This document shows positions 9,456 through 17,676 of a stretch of 64,000 bases of DNA, piece after piece. Below the pieces are notes generated by a model. That model made no database searches. It saw only the letters and a program-made list of their open reading frames with translations, and was not told the origin of the DNA. How positions within the stretch are numbered: the stretch's first letter is position 1; each line of letters begins with the position of its first letter. The stretch covers positions 124,001-188,000 of the forward strand of contig NZ_JHXO01000011.1 in NCBI RefSeq assembly GCF_000621705.1. The letters run 5' to 3'. The DNA is from Prolixibacter bellariivorans ATCC BAA-1284. GTDB lineage: Bacteria; Bacteroidota; Bacteroidia; Bacteroidales; Prolixibacteraceae. The translations under genes and the position numbers were made by a program.

Positions 9456-10733
9456 TTATATAATTTCACGGATAACTGTGGCAGACCGGTTCGGACCCAC
9501 CGATACAATGCGAATGGGAACACCAACCTGTTCCTCGATGAAACTGATATATGAACTCAGTTCTTCCGGAAATTCGCCCTCTTGCGTGAAGTGGCTGATT
9601 TCGGTGTGCCATCCAGGTAATTCGGTAAAAACAGGTTCAACATGTTCGTCCAGCTCGTAAGGGAATTCATCTGTCTCTTTCCCATCAATGCGGTAAGCAG
9701 TACAAATTTTAATGGTTTCGAATTCGTCCAGAACATCTGCTTTCATCATGATCAGTTCGGTTACCCCGTTAATCATGATGGCATATTTTAACGCGACCAG
9801 GTCGAGCCAGCCACAACGACGGGGACGGCCGGTTGTTGAACCGTATTCGTTTCCTTTGTCCCGAAGTTTCTGGCCTTCGTCGTTGAAAAGCTCTGTTGGA
9901 AAAGGTCCCATTCCAACGCGAGTGCAGTACGCTTTAAAAATTCCGAATACTTCACCAATTCTATTGGGAGCAATCCCCAGTCCGGTACAAGCACCGGCAC
10001 AAACTGTATTTGAAGAGGTAACAAACGGGTAGGAGCCAAAATCGATATCCAGTAGCGTTCCCTGGGCTCCTTCGGCAATTACCGTTTTACCGGTGGCCAG
10101 CAGATTGTTGATGTAGTTCTCGCTGTCAATCAGTTGGAATTGTTTCAAGGTTTCGATGCCAGCAAACCATTCTTTTTCGTATTCTGCGAGTTCTGCTTCG
10201 TAATCGTAATGGTAGTAATTCTTCAATTGATCGACATGCTGCTTAACGCGATCATTGTATTTCTGTTTGAAATTGCTGAGAATATCGCCCACACGAAGAC
10301 CTTCGCGGCCAATTTTATCGCGGTAGGTTGGACCGATTCCTTTCAGCGTGGAACCGATTTTTCCTTCACCTTTGGCTGCCTCTGAAGCAGCATCTAAGAG
10401 TCGATGTGTTGGCAAAATCAGATGCGCCTTTTTGGAAATGAATAAATTTCCGGTGATATCGAATCCTATTTTCTTCAGCGAGTCGATTTCTTTCTTAAAA
10501 ATACAGGGGTCAATGACTACACCATTACCGATGATGTTGATTTTATCGCCACGAAAAATCCCGGATGGAATGGTGTGAAGTACGTGTTTGATGTCGTTAA
10601 ATTCAAGGGTATGACCTGCGTTGGGACCTCCCTGGAAACGCGTAATTACGTCGTAACGGGGGGTGAGTACATCCACAACTTTTCCTTTACCTTCGTCACC
10701 CCATTGAAGGCCTAGAAGTACGTCTACTTTCAT
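9456..10733 (-). CDS. purA: Adenylosuccinate synthetase
   Basis: A 425-residue enzyme that joins IMP and aspartate using GTP, the first step from IMP to AMP. The N-terminal GLQWGDEGKGK is the GTP/IMP-binding P-loop signature. GPNAGHT follows, and GIGPTYRDKIGREGLR and STTGRPRRCGW are the IMP and GTP-guanine contact regions. The second in-frame ATG (MKVDVLLGLQW) is chosen because it puts the conserved strand directly at the N-terminus. Its partner in the pathway, purB, lies at about 30-31 kb on the other strand. The gene has its own terminator. Confidence 0.96.
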   Translation of the reverse strand: MKVDVLLGLQWGDEGKGKVVDVLTPRYDVITRFQGGPNAGHTLEFNDIKHVLHTIPSGIFRGDKINIIGNGVVIDPCIFKKEIDSLKKIGFDITGNLFISKKAHLILPTHRLLDAASEAAKGEGKIGSTLKGIGPTYRDKIGREGLRVGDILSNFKQKYNDRVKQHVDQLKNYYHYDYEAELAEYEKEWFAGIETLKQFQLIDSENYINNLLATGKTVIAEGAQGTLLDIDFGSYPFVTSSNTVCAGACTGLGIAPNRIGEVFGIFKAYCTRVGMGPFPTELFNDEGQKLRDKGNEYGSTTGRPRRCGWLDLVALKYAIMINGVTELIMMKADVLDEFETIKICTAYRIDGKETDEFPYELDEHVEPVFTELPGWHTEISHFTQEGEFPEELSSYISFIEEQVGVPIRIVSVGPNRSATVIREII

Positions 10734-10902
10734 CTGCAAAATGTTAAGTATTCAGGCTCTGATTAGCGGAACCGGTTTTGATTTAAGTTTTATATGTAAT
10801 TAACTCAGAACCATTTGCTACTTAGATTGTAGCTGGCCGGTATGGCACATCGACGGTTGGAAAATTACGGCTAAAATTACAACTTTTTTCCGAGGGGGCA
10901 TA

Positions 10903-10925
10903 AAAAATCCCGCCTAATGGCGGGA
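10903..10925 (-). terminator. Terminator of the fur-type gene
   Basis: On the minus strand CCCGCC-ATTA-GGCGGG is followed by six T. It lies about 40 bases past the stop codon of the Fur-family gene and separates it from purA. Confidence 0.9.
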
Positions 10926-10962
10926 CCAAGTATTGATAATGAAACTATTTGCGTCAATAAAA

Positions 10963-11409
10963 TCAATCGTTATCAGTGCGCTCACCATACAGGTAAAGCG
11001 AGTGATGAGATAACTTGAAATTGTGCGTTTTGCAAGCTTCTTCAATTATTTCACGTATCCGCGGATCGTAAAACTCCATTACTTCACCTGTTTTCAGGTC
11101 AATCAAATGATCGTGCTGCGAGGATGCGAATGTCTTCTCGAATTGTGCAATGTTCTTTCCAAACTGATGCTTAACGACCAGTTTACAATCGAGAAGTAAT
11201 TCAATCGTATTATAGAGTGTCGCACGACTCACCCGATAGTTTTTATTCTTCATCGAGATGTATAGTGACTCAATGTCGAAATGTCCTTCCCGGGAATAAA
11301 TTTCATCCAGAATGGCGAACCTCTCAGGTGTTTTACGATGACCTTTTTTCTCAAGGTACTCTGTAAAAATATTTTTTACTGTTTCTTTGGTTTTCTGTGG
11401 ATTATTCAT
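10963..11409 (-). CDS. Fur-family transcriptional regulator
   Basis: A 148-residue metal- or peroxide-responsive repressor of the Fur superfamily. Residues about 10-85 form the winged helix, with [23 protein letters not shown] and the recognition region [15 protein letters not shown]. The dimer domain follows, with the regulatory metal histidines in SQHDHLIDL (His99, His101). The CxxC pairs of structural zinc in classic Fur are absent: the position is DLKTGE, and the only cysteines are Cys75 and Cys126. Which metal it senses is therefore uncertain (Fur, PerR or Zur-like). A perfect TTAAAC-CAA-GTTTAA palindrome lies 2 bases upstream of the start codon. It follows the RelA/SpoT gene on the same strand after about 80 bases. 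Confidence 0.88.
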   Translation of the reverse strand: MNNPQKTKETVKNIFTEYLEKKGHRKTPERFAILDEIYSREGHFDIESLYISMKNKNYRVSRATLYNTIELLLDCKLVVKHQFGKNIAQFEKTFASSQHDHLIDLKTGEVMEFYDPRIREIIEEACKTHNFKLSHHSLYLYGERTDND

Positions 11410-11411
11410 AC

Positions 11412-11426
11412 TTAAACCAAGTTTAA
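11412..11426 (-). promoter_or_regulatory. Candidate operator at the fur start codon
   Basis: A perfect inverted repeat, TTAAAC-CAA-GTTTAA, 15 bases, is centred 10 bases before the ATG. Its length and A/T-rich halves resemble Fur/PerR boxes, so self-repression is a reasonable inference. Confidence 0.45.
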
Positions 11427-11491
11427 ATAGAGAGGTAAAAATATAAAATTTAATTCAAATAAGTATAAATTTTAGGAGTCTATTTTTAAAA

Positions 11492-13681
11492 TCAAAGCTC
11501 CTTCCGTTCAACCGAGTCAATTCCCTTAATTTCTTTCAGCTTTGAAAGCAGGTTGTCAAGGTCTTCCGTATGGTGGACGTAAAGATAAAGGTTCCCTTCA
11601 AAAACACCATCGTGTGTCTCAAAATTTATAGAGCGCATATTGATTCCATATTCATTGGAAATCACATTGGTAATCTGATTGACCATTCCCTGCCGGTCGA
11701 ATCCCCTGATGTAAATATGGGAAAGATAGGAGAGCACTTTAAAACGGGTCCATTTAGCCTCGAGAATGTTGTCTCCCTGACTCGACATGAGCTTGATAGC
11801 CTCGGGACAGGTTTTTTTGTGGATTAAAATATTTCCGCTGTCGGCTATATAGCCAACGACATCATCTCCCGGAATCGGATTGCAGTCGGTCGCTAATATG
11901 TAGTTGTTCTGTTCCGGATCTTCCTCCAATAGGAAGGGCTTTTTCTTATCGATAACCGGGCCAGCTGATTTTTTCTTAGACGAAAAGGTTAATTTCCAGA
12001 ATTTGACAAACTTGTTTTCCGACTTTTTTTGCAGAATCTCTTCCAGTTTATCCAATTTCAGAAGCCCCATCCCAACCTCGGCATACAGTTGCTCCTTGGT
12101 GTGCAAGCCAAAATGGGCTATCAATTTTTTCAATGTATTAGCAGAGGGCAAGACATTTAGTTTCCCCAGTTCGTCGCGTAAAATTTCCTGACCGTTTTCG
12201 ATGTGTTTTCGCTGCTCTTGTTTGAATGAATCCCTGATTTTGGATTTGGCGCGCGCAGTGACGGCAATTTCTAACCACGAAGGTTTAGGATTCTGTTTGT
12301 CTGAGGTGAGAATCTCCACCTGGTCGCCGCTACTGAGCACATAACTCATGGGAACCAGCTGGTGGTTAACTTTTGCTCCAATACATTTGTTTCCCAGTTC
12401 GGTGTGTATGTCGTAAGCAAAATCGAGGACGGTAGCGTTTTTGGGTATCATTTTCATATCACCTTTCGGCGTGAAGATGATGATTTCCTGAGAATAAAGA
12501 TTGAGTTTAAACTCATCGAGAAAGTCGAGGGCATCCGATTCCGGATTTTGTAACAGTTCCCGGATTTTCTCCAGCCAACGGTCTATTTCGCTTTCTGCGG
12601 TATTATCCCCTTTGTATTTGTAGTGAGCCGCAAAACCACGTTCGGCAATTTCGTCCATCCGTTCGGTCCGAATCTGTACTTCCACCCACTGTCCTTCCGG
12701 TCCCATCACGGTAACGTGAAGTGCTTCGTAACCATTTGCCTTGGGAATGGTAATCCAGTCTCGGATTCGGTCGGGCTTTGGTTTATAAATGTCGGTAATA
12801 AGGGAGAGGATATCGAAACATTGCCGTTTTTCGGAAAGGCCGGGTTTGGGTTTAAATACGATGCGTATCGCGAGGAGGTCATAAATTTCGGAGAAGGATA
12901 TTTTCTTATTTTGCATCTTATTCCAGATGGAATAGATGGATTTCGGCCGTCCGCTAATGGTGAAATCGAAATGTTCCTCGTATAGTTTCTTTTGAATGGG
13001 CTTGGCAAATACATGCACCAAATAATTGATGCGTTCTTCCTGGTTGTGAAGCTGAAGGTCAATTTGTTGGTAAGCCTCCGGGTGTTTGTATCGAAGACTC
13101 AGATCTTCCAACTCGGTTTTGATAGAATACAGTCCCAGGCGATGAGCTAATGGGGCAAATACGTAAAGCGTTTCACCGGCAATTTTCAGCTGCTTGTTGC
13201 GGGGCATCGAATCGAGAGTGCGCATGTTGTGCAACCGATCGGCCAGTTTGATTAGAATCACACGCACATCGTCTGACAGCGTGAGCAGCATTTTCCGGAA
13301 ATTGACTGCCTGTTTGGAATCGAATGTGCCGGAAAGTTTGGTCAATCCATCCACCAGGTTGGCTACTTTTTTGCCAAACATATTTTCGATGTCCTGAAGC
13401 GAGTAGTCAGTATCTTCTACGACGTCGTGTAAAATAGCGGCTGTTGCAGATTTGGCTCCAAGGCCAATTTCACTGGTTACTATTTTAGCTACCGCGATGG
13501 GATGGAGAATATAGGGCTCTCCCGACTTCCGGCGTACACCCATATGAGCCTTGTTCGCGAAGTTAAAGGCCTTAAGAATAAGTGCCTTTGCCTCGTCGGT
13601 CACCGGACGGTTGAACGATTTTAACAAATCGTCGAAAAGGTCCTGGATGTATCTTTTTTCGGCTTCGGTCTGTAAACCCAT
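11492..13681 (-). CDS. RelA/SpoT bifunctional (p)ppGpp synthetase/hydrolase
   Basis: A 729-residue stringent-response enzyme that makes and degrades (p)ppGpp. The N-terminal HD hydrolase domain has KAHMG, ILHPIAVA and ILHDVVEDT (His85-Asp86). The synthetase domain follows, with GRPKSIYSIWNKM and NGYEALHVTVMGPEG. A TGS domain (about 385-450, IIIFTPKGDMKMIPKNAT) is next. A C-terminal ACT domain includes RGFDRQGMVNQITNVIS. The intact HD residues indicate an active hydrolase, so it is a Rel-type bifunctional protein rather than a synthesis-only RelA. It is read in the same direction as the downstream fur-type gene, with no terminator visible between them. Confidence 0.93.
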   Translation of the reverse strand: MGLQTEAEKRYIQDLFDDLLKSFNRPVTDEAKALILKAFNFANKAHMGVRRKSGEPYILHPIAVAKIVTSEIGLGAKSATAAILHDVVEDTDYSLQDIENMFGKKVANLVDGLTKLSGTFDSKQAVNFRKMLLTLSDDVRVILIKLADRLHNMRTLDSMPRNKQLKIAGETLYVFAPLAHRLGLYSIKTELEDLSLRYKHPEAYQQIDLQLHNQEERINYLVHVFAKPIQKKLYEEHFDFTISGRPKSIYSIWNKMQNKKISFSEIYDLLAIRIVFKPKPGLSEKRQCFDILSLITDIYKPKPDRIRDWITIPKANGYEALHVTVMGPEGQWVEVQIRTERMDEIAERGFAAHYKYKGDNTAESEIDRWLEKIRELLQNPESDALDFLDEFKLNLYSQEIIIFTPKGDMKMIPKNATVLDFAYDIHTELGNKCIGAKVNHQLVPMSYVLSSGDQVEILTSDKQNPKPSWLEIAVTARAKSKIRDSFKQEQRKHIENGQEILRDELGKLNVLPSANTLKKLIAHFGLHTKEQLYAEVGMGLLKLDKLEEILQKKSENKFVKFWKLTFSSKKKSAGPVIDKKKPFLLEEDPEQNNYILATDCNPIPGDDVVGYIADSGNILIHKKTCPEAIKLMSSQGDNILEAKWTRFKVLSYLSHIYIRGFDRQGMVNQITNVISNEYGINMRSINFETHDGVFEGNLYLYVHHTEDLDNLLSKLKEIKGIDSVERKEL

Positions 13682-13781
13682 TCATTCGCTGTTTAAAATG
13701 TTTTGTAACCAGCTATTTCGAATTGGTAAAAATAATTTTTTACCGGTTAAATATTTCATTCCTGCAGATTATAATTTATTC

Positions 13782-13801
13782 TTCGCTTCGTGTGAAGCGA
13801 A
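13782..13801 (-). repeat. Hairpin in the leader region of the RelA/SpoT gene
   Basis: The perfect arms TTCGCTTC and GAAGCGAA flank a GTGT loop. It lies about 100 bases upstream of the gene start and has no T run, so it is not a standard terminator. Role unknown. Confidence 0.4.
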
Positions 13802-13936
13802 TATATCGATCAGGAATACTGCAAATGTTTTGCCAAATAGTAATTCCGGGTGATTGCCGAAAGGTTGTTTCTCGGTGAAACAGTGCGAAAGTTTGTTTTG
13901 TTTCAGAATTAATGTTGCGGGATGATTAATTTTCAA

Positions 13937-14647
13937 TTACTCACCACTGTTCAGCCGGCGAAAGTCATTTTGAGCCTGTTCGTAGGTTTCCGGGATTCCA
14001 ATATCCAGAAAATATCCGTTGGCCGGAAAAGCTCCGCAGGAAATTTGTCCAATCTGTTTTTCCAGGAAGTCTTTTTCAAATGAAAATTTGGTTGGATAAC
14101 TTTCCTTCAGAAGAATATCTTTTTCCATCAGGTAAACACCGCCATTAATAAAACCTTGCTTCACCTTTTCTTTTTCGTGAAATGCCCGAATTTTCCCATC
14201 GTTGATTTCCACGCGTCCGTACCTATCAAAATCGGTCAGCTCTTTCACCGCCAATGTTAAAGCAAAACTGCCGTTTAGGTGAAAAGATTCCAATTCAGAT
14301 AGCGGTACTTTGAATAAAGTATCTCCGTTGAAAAGAAAAACTCGCTCTCCTTTCACCTGGTTCATTGCCAGTTTTATTCCTCCTCCGGTTCCAAGTGGTT
14401 CGGGTTCGACGGCATATTTTAGTTCCATTCCGGCATAACGGTGTCCGAAATAGGCTTCAATCATTTTGTATTTGTATCCTACCGATAAAATGACTCGTTC
14501 AATTCCCTGCAAGGAAAGTTCATTTAGAAGATAGGAGAGAAAGGGTTTGCCGTTTATCGCGGCCATGGGTTTAGGCATATCGTAAACAACATCCTGGAGG
14601 CGGGTACCCAGCCCGCCGGCTAATATAATGGCTTCAACGGTTTTCAT
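13937..14647 (-). CDS. hddC: Heptose-1-phosphate guanylyltransferase-like nucleotidyltransferase
   Basis: A 236-residue nucleotidyltransferase of the NTP_transferase fold. The signature LAGGLGTRLQDVVYDMPKPM (9-28) holds the nucleotide-phosphate loop and the catalytic lysine. LFNGDTLF contains the metal-binding aspartate, and GTGGGIKLA contacts the sugar. Placed after a GHMP kinase and GmhA it is best read as HddC, which activates D-glycero-alpha-D-manno-heptose 1-phosphate with GTP to GDP-heptose. Specificity for that sugar rests on the neighbours, since the fold alone does not separate it from hexose-1-phosphate enzymes. It is the last gene of the heptose cluster. Confidence 0.85.
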   Translation of the reverse strand: MKTVEAIILAGGLGTRLQDVVYDMPKPMAAINGKPFLSYLLNELSLQGIERVILSVGYKYKMIEAYFGHRYAGMELKYAVEPEPLGTGGGIKLAMNQVKGERVFLFNGDTLFKVPLSELESFHLNGSFALTLAVKELTDFDRYGRVEINDGKIRAFHEKEKVKQGFINGGVYLMEKDILLKESYPTKFSFEKDFLEKQIGQISCGAFPANGYFLDIGIPETYEQAQNDFRRLNSGE

Positions 14648-14698
14648 TTCTTAGTTTGGTGTTACGGTTACACATTGATTTATCGCATAACATACGAA

Positions 14699-15277
14699 TT
14701 AATTACCTGGTTGACCAAACAGGTTATTTTCTACGATCTCGCAGAAAATGTGCCCCATTAGTATGTGGGCTTCCTGAATACGCGGCGTATCGGTTGAAGG
14801 AACATTGAGTAAGATATCAGCCAGAGCTTTCAGTTTTCCGCCGGTTTCGCCCGTCATTGCTATTGTGTGCATATTTTTGCTTCGCGCAGTTTCCATCGCC
14901 TTCACAATATTTTCCGAGTTTCCGCTGGTGGAAATGCCTACCAGTACATCGCCTTTCCTCCCGGTTGCTTTGACATAACGGGCATAGCCTGATGCAAAAT
15001 CGTAATCATTGGCGACAGCTGTTAAAAACGACGTATTCACATGGCAGGCTTCTGCATCAAGCGGTTCGCGATCGAGATAAAACCGGCCGGAGAGTTCGGC
15101 AGCCAGGTGTTGCGCATCGGCAGCGCTTCCACCGTTTCCACAGAAAAGAACTTTCCCTCCTTCCCGGTAGGTACGGGTAATTAATGCAGCAGCCAGTTCT
15201 ATTTTGGCGATCAATTGATCATTTTCCAGAATGCGCTGTTTTACATCTAATGCTTCGGTTATGCGTTTTCGTATCAT
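14699..15277 (-). CDS. gmhA: Sedoheptulose-7-phosphate isomerase (SIS domain)
   Basis: A 192-residue SIS-domain isomerase that converts sedoheptulose 7-phosphate to D-glycero-D-manno-heptose 7-phosphate, the first committed step of heptose synthesis. Family motifs are LFCGNGGSAADAQHLAAEL, FLTAVANDYDFASGYARYV and LVGISTSGNSENIVKA. The C-terminal EAHILMGHIFCEIVE carries the conserved acidic and histidine active-site residues. The length matches the family. It lies 19 bases after the GHMP kinase and 51 before hddC on the same strand. Confidence 0.93.
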   Translation of the reverse strand: MIRKRITEALDVKQRILENDQLIAKIELAAALITRTYREGGKVLFCGNGGSAADAQHLAAELSGRFYLDREPLDAEACHVNTSFLTAVANDYDFASGYARYVKATGRKGDVLVGISTSGNSENIVKAMETARSKNMHTIAMTGETGGKLKALADILLNVPSTDTPRIQEAHILMGHIFCEIVENNLFGQPGN

Positions 15278-15296
15278 GATTTAAATTGCGTACTGT

Positions 15297-16319
15297 TTAA
15301 CTGGTCCAGGTACTCAGTCCGTGTTTGGTAAAACCATACCGTTTTACTTGTCCACCAAATTTCAAGAGGCTCTCTACTACCTGGTAGCGTGTGTTTTCCG
15401 GACAATAAAAAAACATAAATCCACCACCGCCGGCTCCCGAAATCTTACCTCCGGTAGCTCCTGCCTTTAATGCGGTGGCGTAAATTTCGTCAATTTGCGG
15501 ATTGGAAATCCCTTCCGCCATCTTTTTCTTGTTCTGCCACCCAAAATCGAGGATGGTACCCACCTGGTCCAAATCACCTTTCAACAACGCTTCCTTCATC
15601 AAAATGGCCTGCCGCTTGATATTGTGCATGGCCTCGATGGATGAGGTGTTGTTTTTAGTCACATTTTCCCGCTGCTGCTCAATGATGGTTGAAGATAAGC
15701 GACTGGTTTCAGTATAGTAAAGGACCAGATTGAAAGCTAGTTCGTCCAACACTCGCTGACTGATGCGCAACGGATTGACAATGACTTTGTCTTCTTTGTA
15801 AAACTCCATAAAGTTGACCCCGCCAAAAGTGGCAGCATACTGGTCCTGCTTTCCTCCTGCCTGACTCAGATCGACGCGTTCGATGGCATAGGCCAGTTGG
15901 GCAATATCGTATTCGCCAAGCGGAAGTTTTAACCATTCGGTGAAAGCCCCGAGAACGGCTGCTACCAATGTTGAGGAGGAGCCCAAACCGGAACCGGGAG
16001 GTGCATCCACGAAAGTGGTGAGGGTAAATGATAATGGCTCTTTGGTGAAGTCGCGCACGACCCGGTTGTAAATGCCTTTCAGCAAATCGAGCTGGCCATC
16101 AATGGTCAATTGTTCTGTAGAAGTTAAGGTGAGATATTCACCTTTATCGACAGCATTCAGAACAATCTTCCCGTCGTTCCGGGGTTCGATGGTAGCATAG
16201 GCGTACATGCTGATGGTGGCATTCAGGATGGCGCCGCCGTAAAGGTCGGAGTAGGGCGATACATCGGAGCCGCCACCGGCCAGTCCAATACGCAACGGAG
16301 CTTTACTTCGAATGATCAT
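15297..16319 (-). CDS. hddA: GHMP kinase, D-glycero-alpha-D-manno-heptose-7-phosphate kinase-like
   Basis: A 340-residue GHMP-superfamily sugar kinase. RSKAPLRIGLAGGGSDVSPY is the HddA-type N-terminus. PPGSGLGSSSTLVAA is the GHMP phosphate loop, and GATGGKISGAGGGGFMFFY is the C-terminal motif 3. Set directly before gmhA and hddC it should phosphorylate heptose 7-phosphate at C1. The gene begins 3 bases after the stop of the preceding glycosyltransferase, so the cluster is surely co-transcribed. A fucokinase-like activity is an alternative, but the neighbours argue against it. Confidence 0.88.
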   Translation of the reverse strand: MIIRSKAPLRIGLAGGGSDVSPYSDLYGGAILNATISMYAYATIEPRNDGKIVLNAVDKGEYLTLTSTEQLTIDGQLDLLKGIYNRVVRDFTKEPLSFTLTTFVDAPPGSGLGSSSTLVAAVLGAFTEWLKLPLGEYDIAQLAYAIERVDLSQAGGKQDQYAATFGGVNFMEFYKEDKVIVNPLRISQRVLDELAFNLVLYYTETSRLSSTIIEQQRENVTKNNTSSIEAMHNIKRQAILMKEALLKGDLDQVGTILDFGWQNKKKMAEGISNPQIDEIYATALKAGATGGKISGAGGGGFMFFYCPENTRYQVVESLLKFGGQVKRYGFTKHGLSTWTS

Positions 16320-16322
16320 ACG

Positions 16323-17465
16323 CTAAACGATTTGTTGGTAAACTTCGCTGATGGTTTCTACCATCCGCTGCCATGAATATTTTTTCTTCTCTTCTTTAAC
16401 CTGTTCTTCAAATTCCGACTGTCGGCTGTTTTCATAAAAATCAACCAGCGCATCGGCAATGGCTTTCACATTTGGTTGCACCACGTAGCCCACCTTTTGG
16501 TCCGGAATAATTTCGGACAATCCACCAACGTCGGTCACGAGCATAGGCTTTTCGAAATGGTAACCAATTTGTGTTACGCCACTTTGCGTTGCCGATTTGT
16601 ACGGCTGAACAACCATGTCAGCAACGCTAAAGTACTTTGCTACTTCACTATCGGCGATGAAATCTGTGCGAAGAATGAGGTTTTCATCCAGTTGAAGTTT
16701 CTTGATAAGTTGCAGATAGCTATCGGGTGGCGAGTAAAACTCTCCGGCAACCAATAGCTTGACAGGGAATTTTCGAAGACGTTCATCTGCGAAAGCTTCC
16801 AATAGCCAGTCGAGACCTTTGTAATCACGAATAAAGCCAAAGAAAAGAAGGTACCGAAAGTTGGGATCCAACTTCAGCGATTTGATGGCTTCTTCCCGCG
16901 AAAGCGGAGCTCCGAAATTATCGAAAAGCGGATGAGGACAAAGGCCCCGTGGTCTGTTCTGATCGAATTTGGCAATATCGTTGAAAACACTCTTAGACAT
17001 GGCCACAAATCCATCAACTGCTTTGGTGAAGAAATGAGTAAATGGCTTATCTCCCGGACGTGGTTCGTGCGGAATGATGTTGTCGGCAATGGCAATTACC
17101 TTTGTTTTTTTGTTCTTCCGTACTCTTCGGGCGATGGTGCCAAAACAGGGCGCCATAAAGGGCAGCCAGTATTTGAAAATGACCATGTCCGGAGCTTCTT
17201 TCCGGATACGGTTGCCAACTTTTAACCAGTTGAGGGGATTAATGGAGCTAACCGTGGCCTGAATATCGAGATCAGCCGGTGCTTCCCAATCGGCGTATTG
17301 TGTTTTTCCCGGGAAAAGAAAGCTGGGATACTGCAGCGTAAATGTTTCGATGCGGACCTCATATTCTGAGGTCTGAAACTCGCGCGCAAGGCGCTCGTTG
17401 TATGCGGCCAGTCCGCCTCTGAACGGCCATGCAGTTCCTATAATGACTACTTTTTTCTTCAACAC
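16323..17465 (-). CDS. Glycosyltransferase family 4 protein
   Basis: A 380-residue GT-B glycosyltransferase, probably building the heptose-containing glycan made from the downstream genes. The N-terminal VVIIGTAWPFRGGLAAYNERLAREF is the acceptor-side glycine-rich loop. LLFFGFIRDYKGLDWLLEAF starts the nucleotide-sugar domain. ADMVVQPYKSATQSGV and EKPMLVTDVGGLSEI contain the retaining-enzyme EX7E-type region. A much longer frame runs back to 17708 but overlaps surE and an excellent promoter, so the start is put at GTG 17465 (TTG 17462 is equally possible). It is the first gene of the heptose operon and is divergent from surE. Confidence 0.85.
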   Translation of the reverse strand: MLKKKVVIIGTAWPFRGGLAAYNERLAREFQTSEYEVRIETFTLQYPSFLFPGKTQYADWEAPADLDIQATVSSINPLNWLKVGNRIRKEAPDMVIFKYWLPFMAPCFGTIARRVRKNKKTKVIAIADNIIPHEPRPGDKPFTHFFTKAVDGFVAMSKSVFNDIAKFDQNRPRGLCPHPLFDNFGAPLSREEAIKSLKLDPNFRYLLFFGFIRDYKGLDWLLEAFADERLRKFPVKLLVAGEFYSPPDSYLQLIKKLQLDENLILRTDFIADSEVAKYFSVADMVVQPYKSATQSGVTQIGYHFEKPMLVTDVGGLSEIIPDQKVGYVVQPNVKAIADALVDFYENSRQSEFEEQVKEEKKKYSWQRMVETISEVYQQIV

Positions 17466-17480
17466 ATGAAAATTTACAAA

Positions 17481-17511
17481 CAAAAGTACGATTTTCAGCA
17501 TGATGCCAAAA
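17481..17511 (-). promoter_or_regulatory. Promoter of the heptose operon
   Basis: On the minus strand TTTTG is followed after 18 bases by TACTTTTG (17488-17481), an exact match to the Bacteroidota -7 box TAnnTTTG. Spacing and both boxes are identical to the tRNA promoter at 37.8 kb. The start point would fall only about 9 bases before GTG 17465. Confidence 0.75.
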
Positions 17512-17636
17512 CGGAAATAAGATTCAACCGATAATTCCTGAGAATCATAGATAACGAGATGACGCCCGTTTGAAATTAACTGCATAAGAATCACGCAACT
17601 TTTTCGGTCGGATGGTAGTTGTTCGCCGTGAACGAT

Positions 17637-17644
17637 TATCTTTG
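17637..17644 (+). promoter_or_regulatory. -7 promoter element of surE
   Basis: TATCTTTG matches TAnnTTTG exactly and lies 33 bases upstream of the surE ATG. A TTG at 17619-17621 is the best -33 candidate, with a short 15-base spacer. It rules out start codons upstream of 17650. Confidence 0.55.
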
Positions 17645-17676
17645 TTTTCTTGTTGAAAAATGGAAAAATTCGGAAA

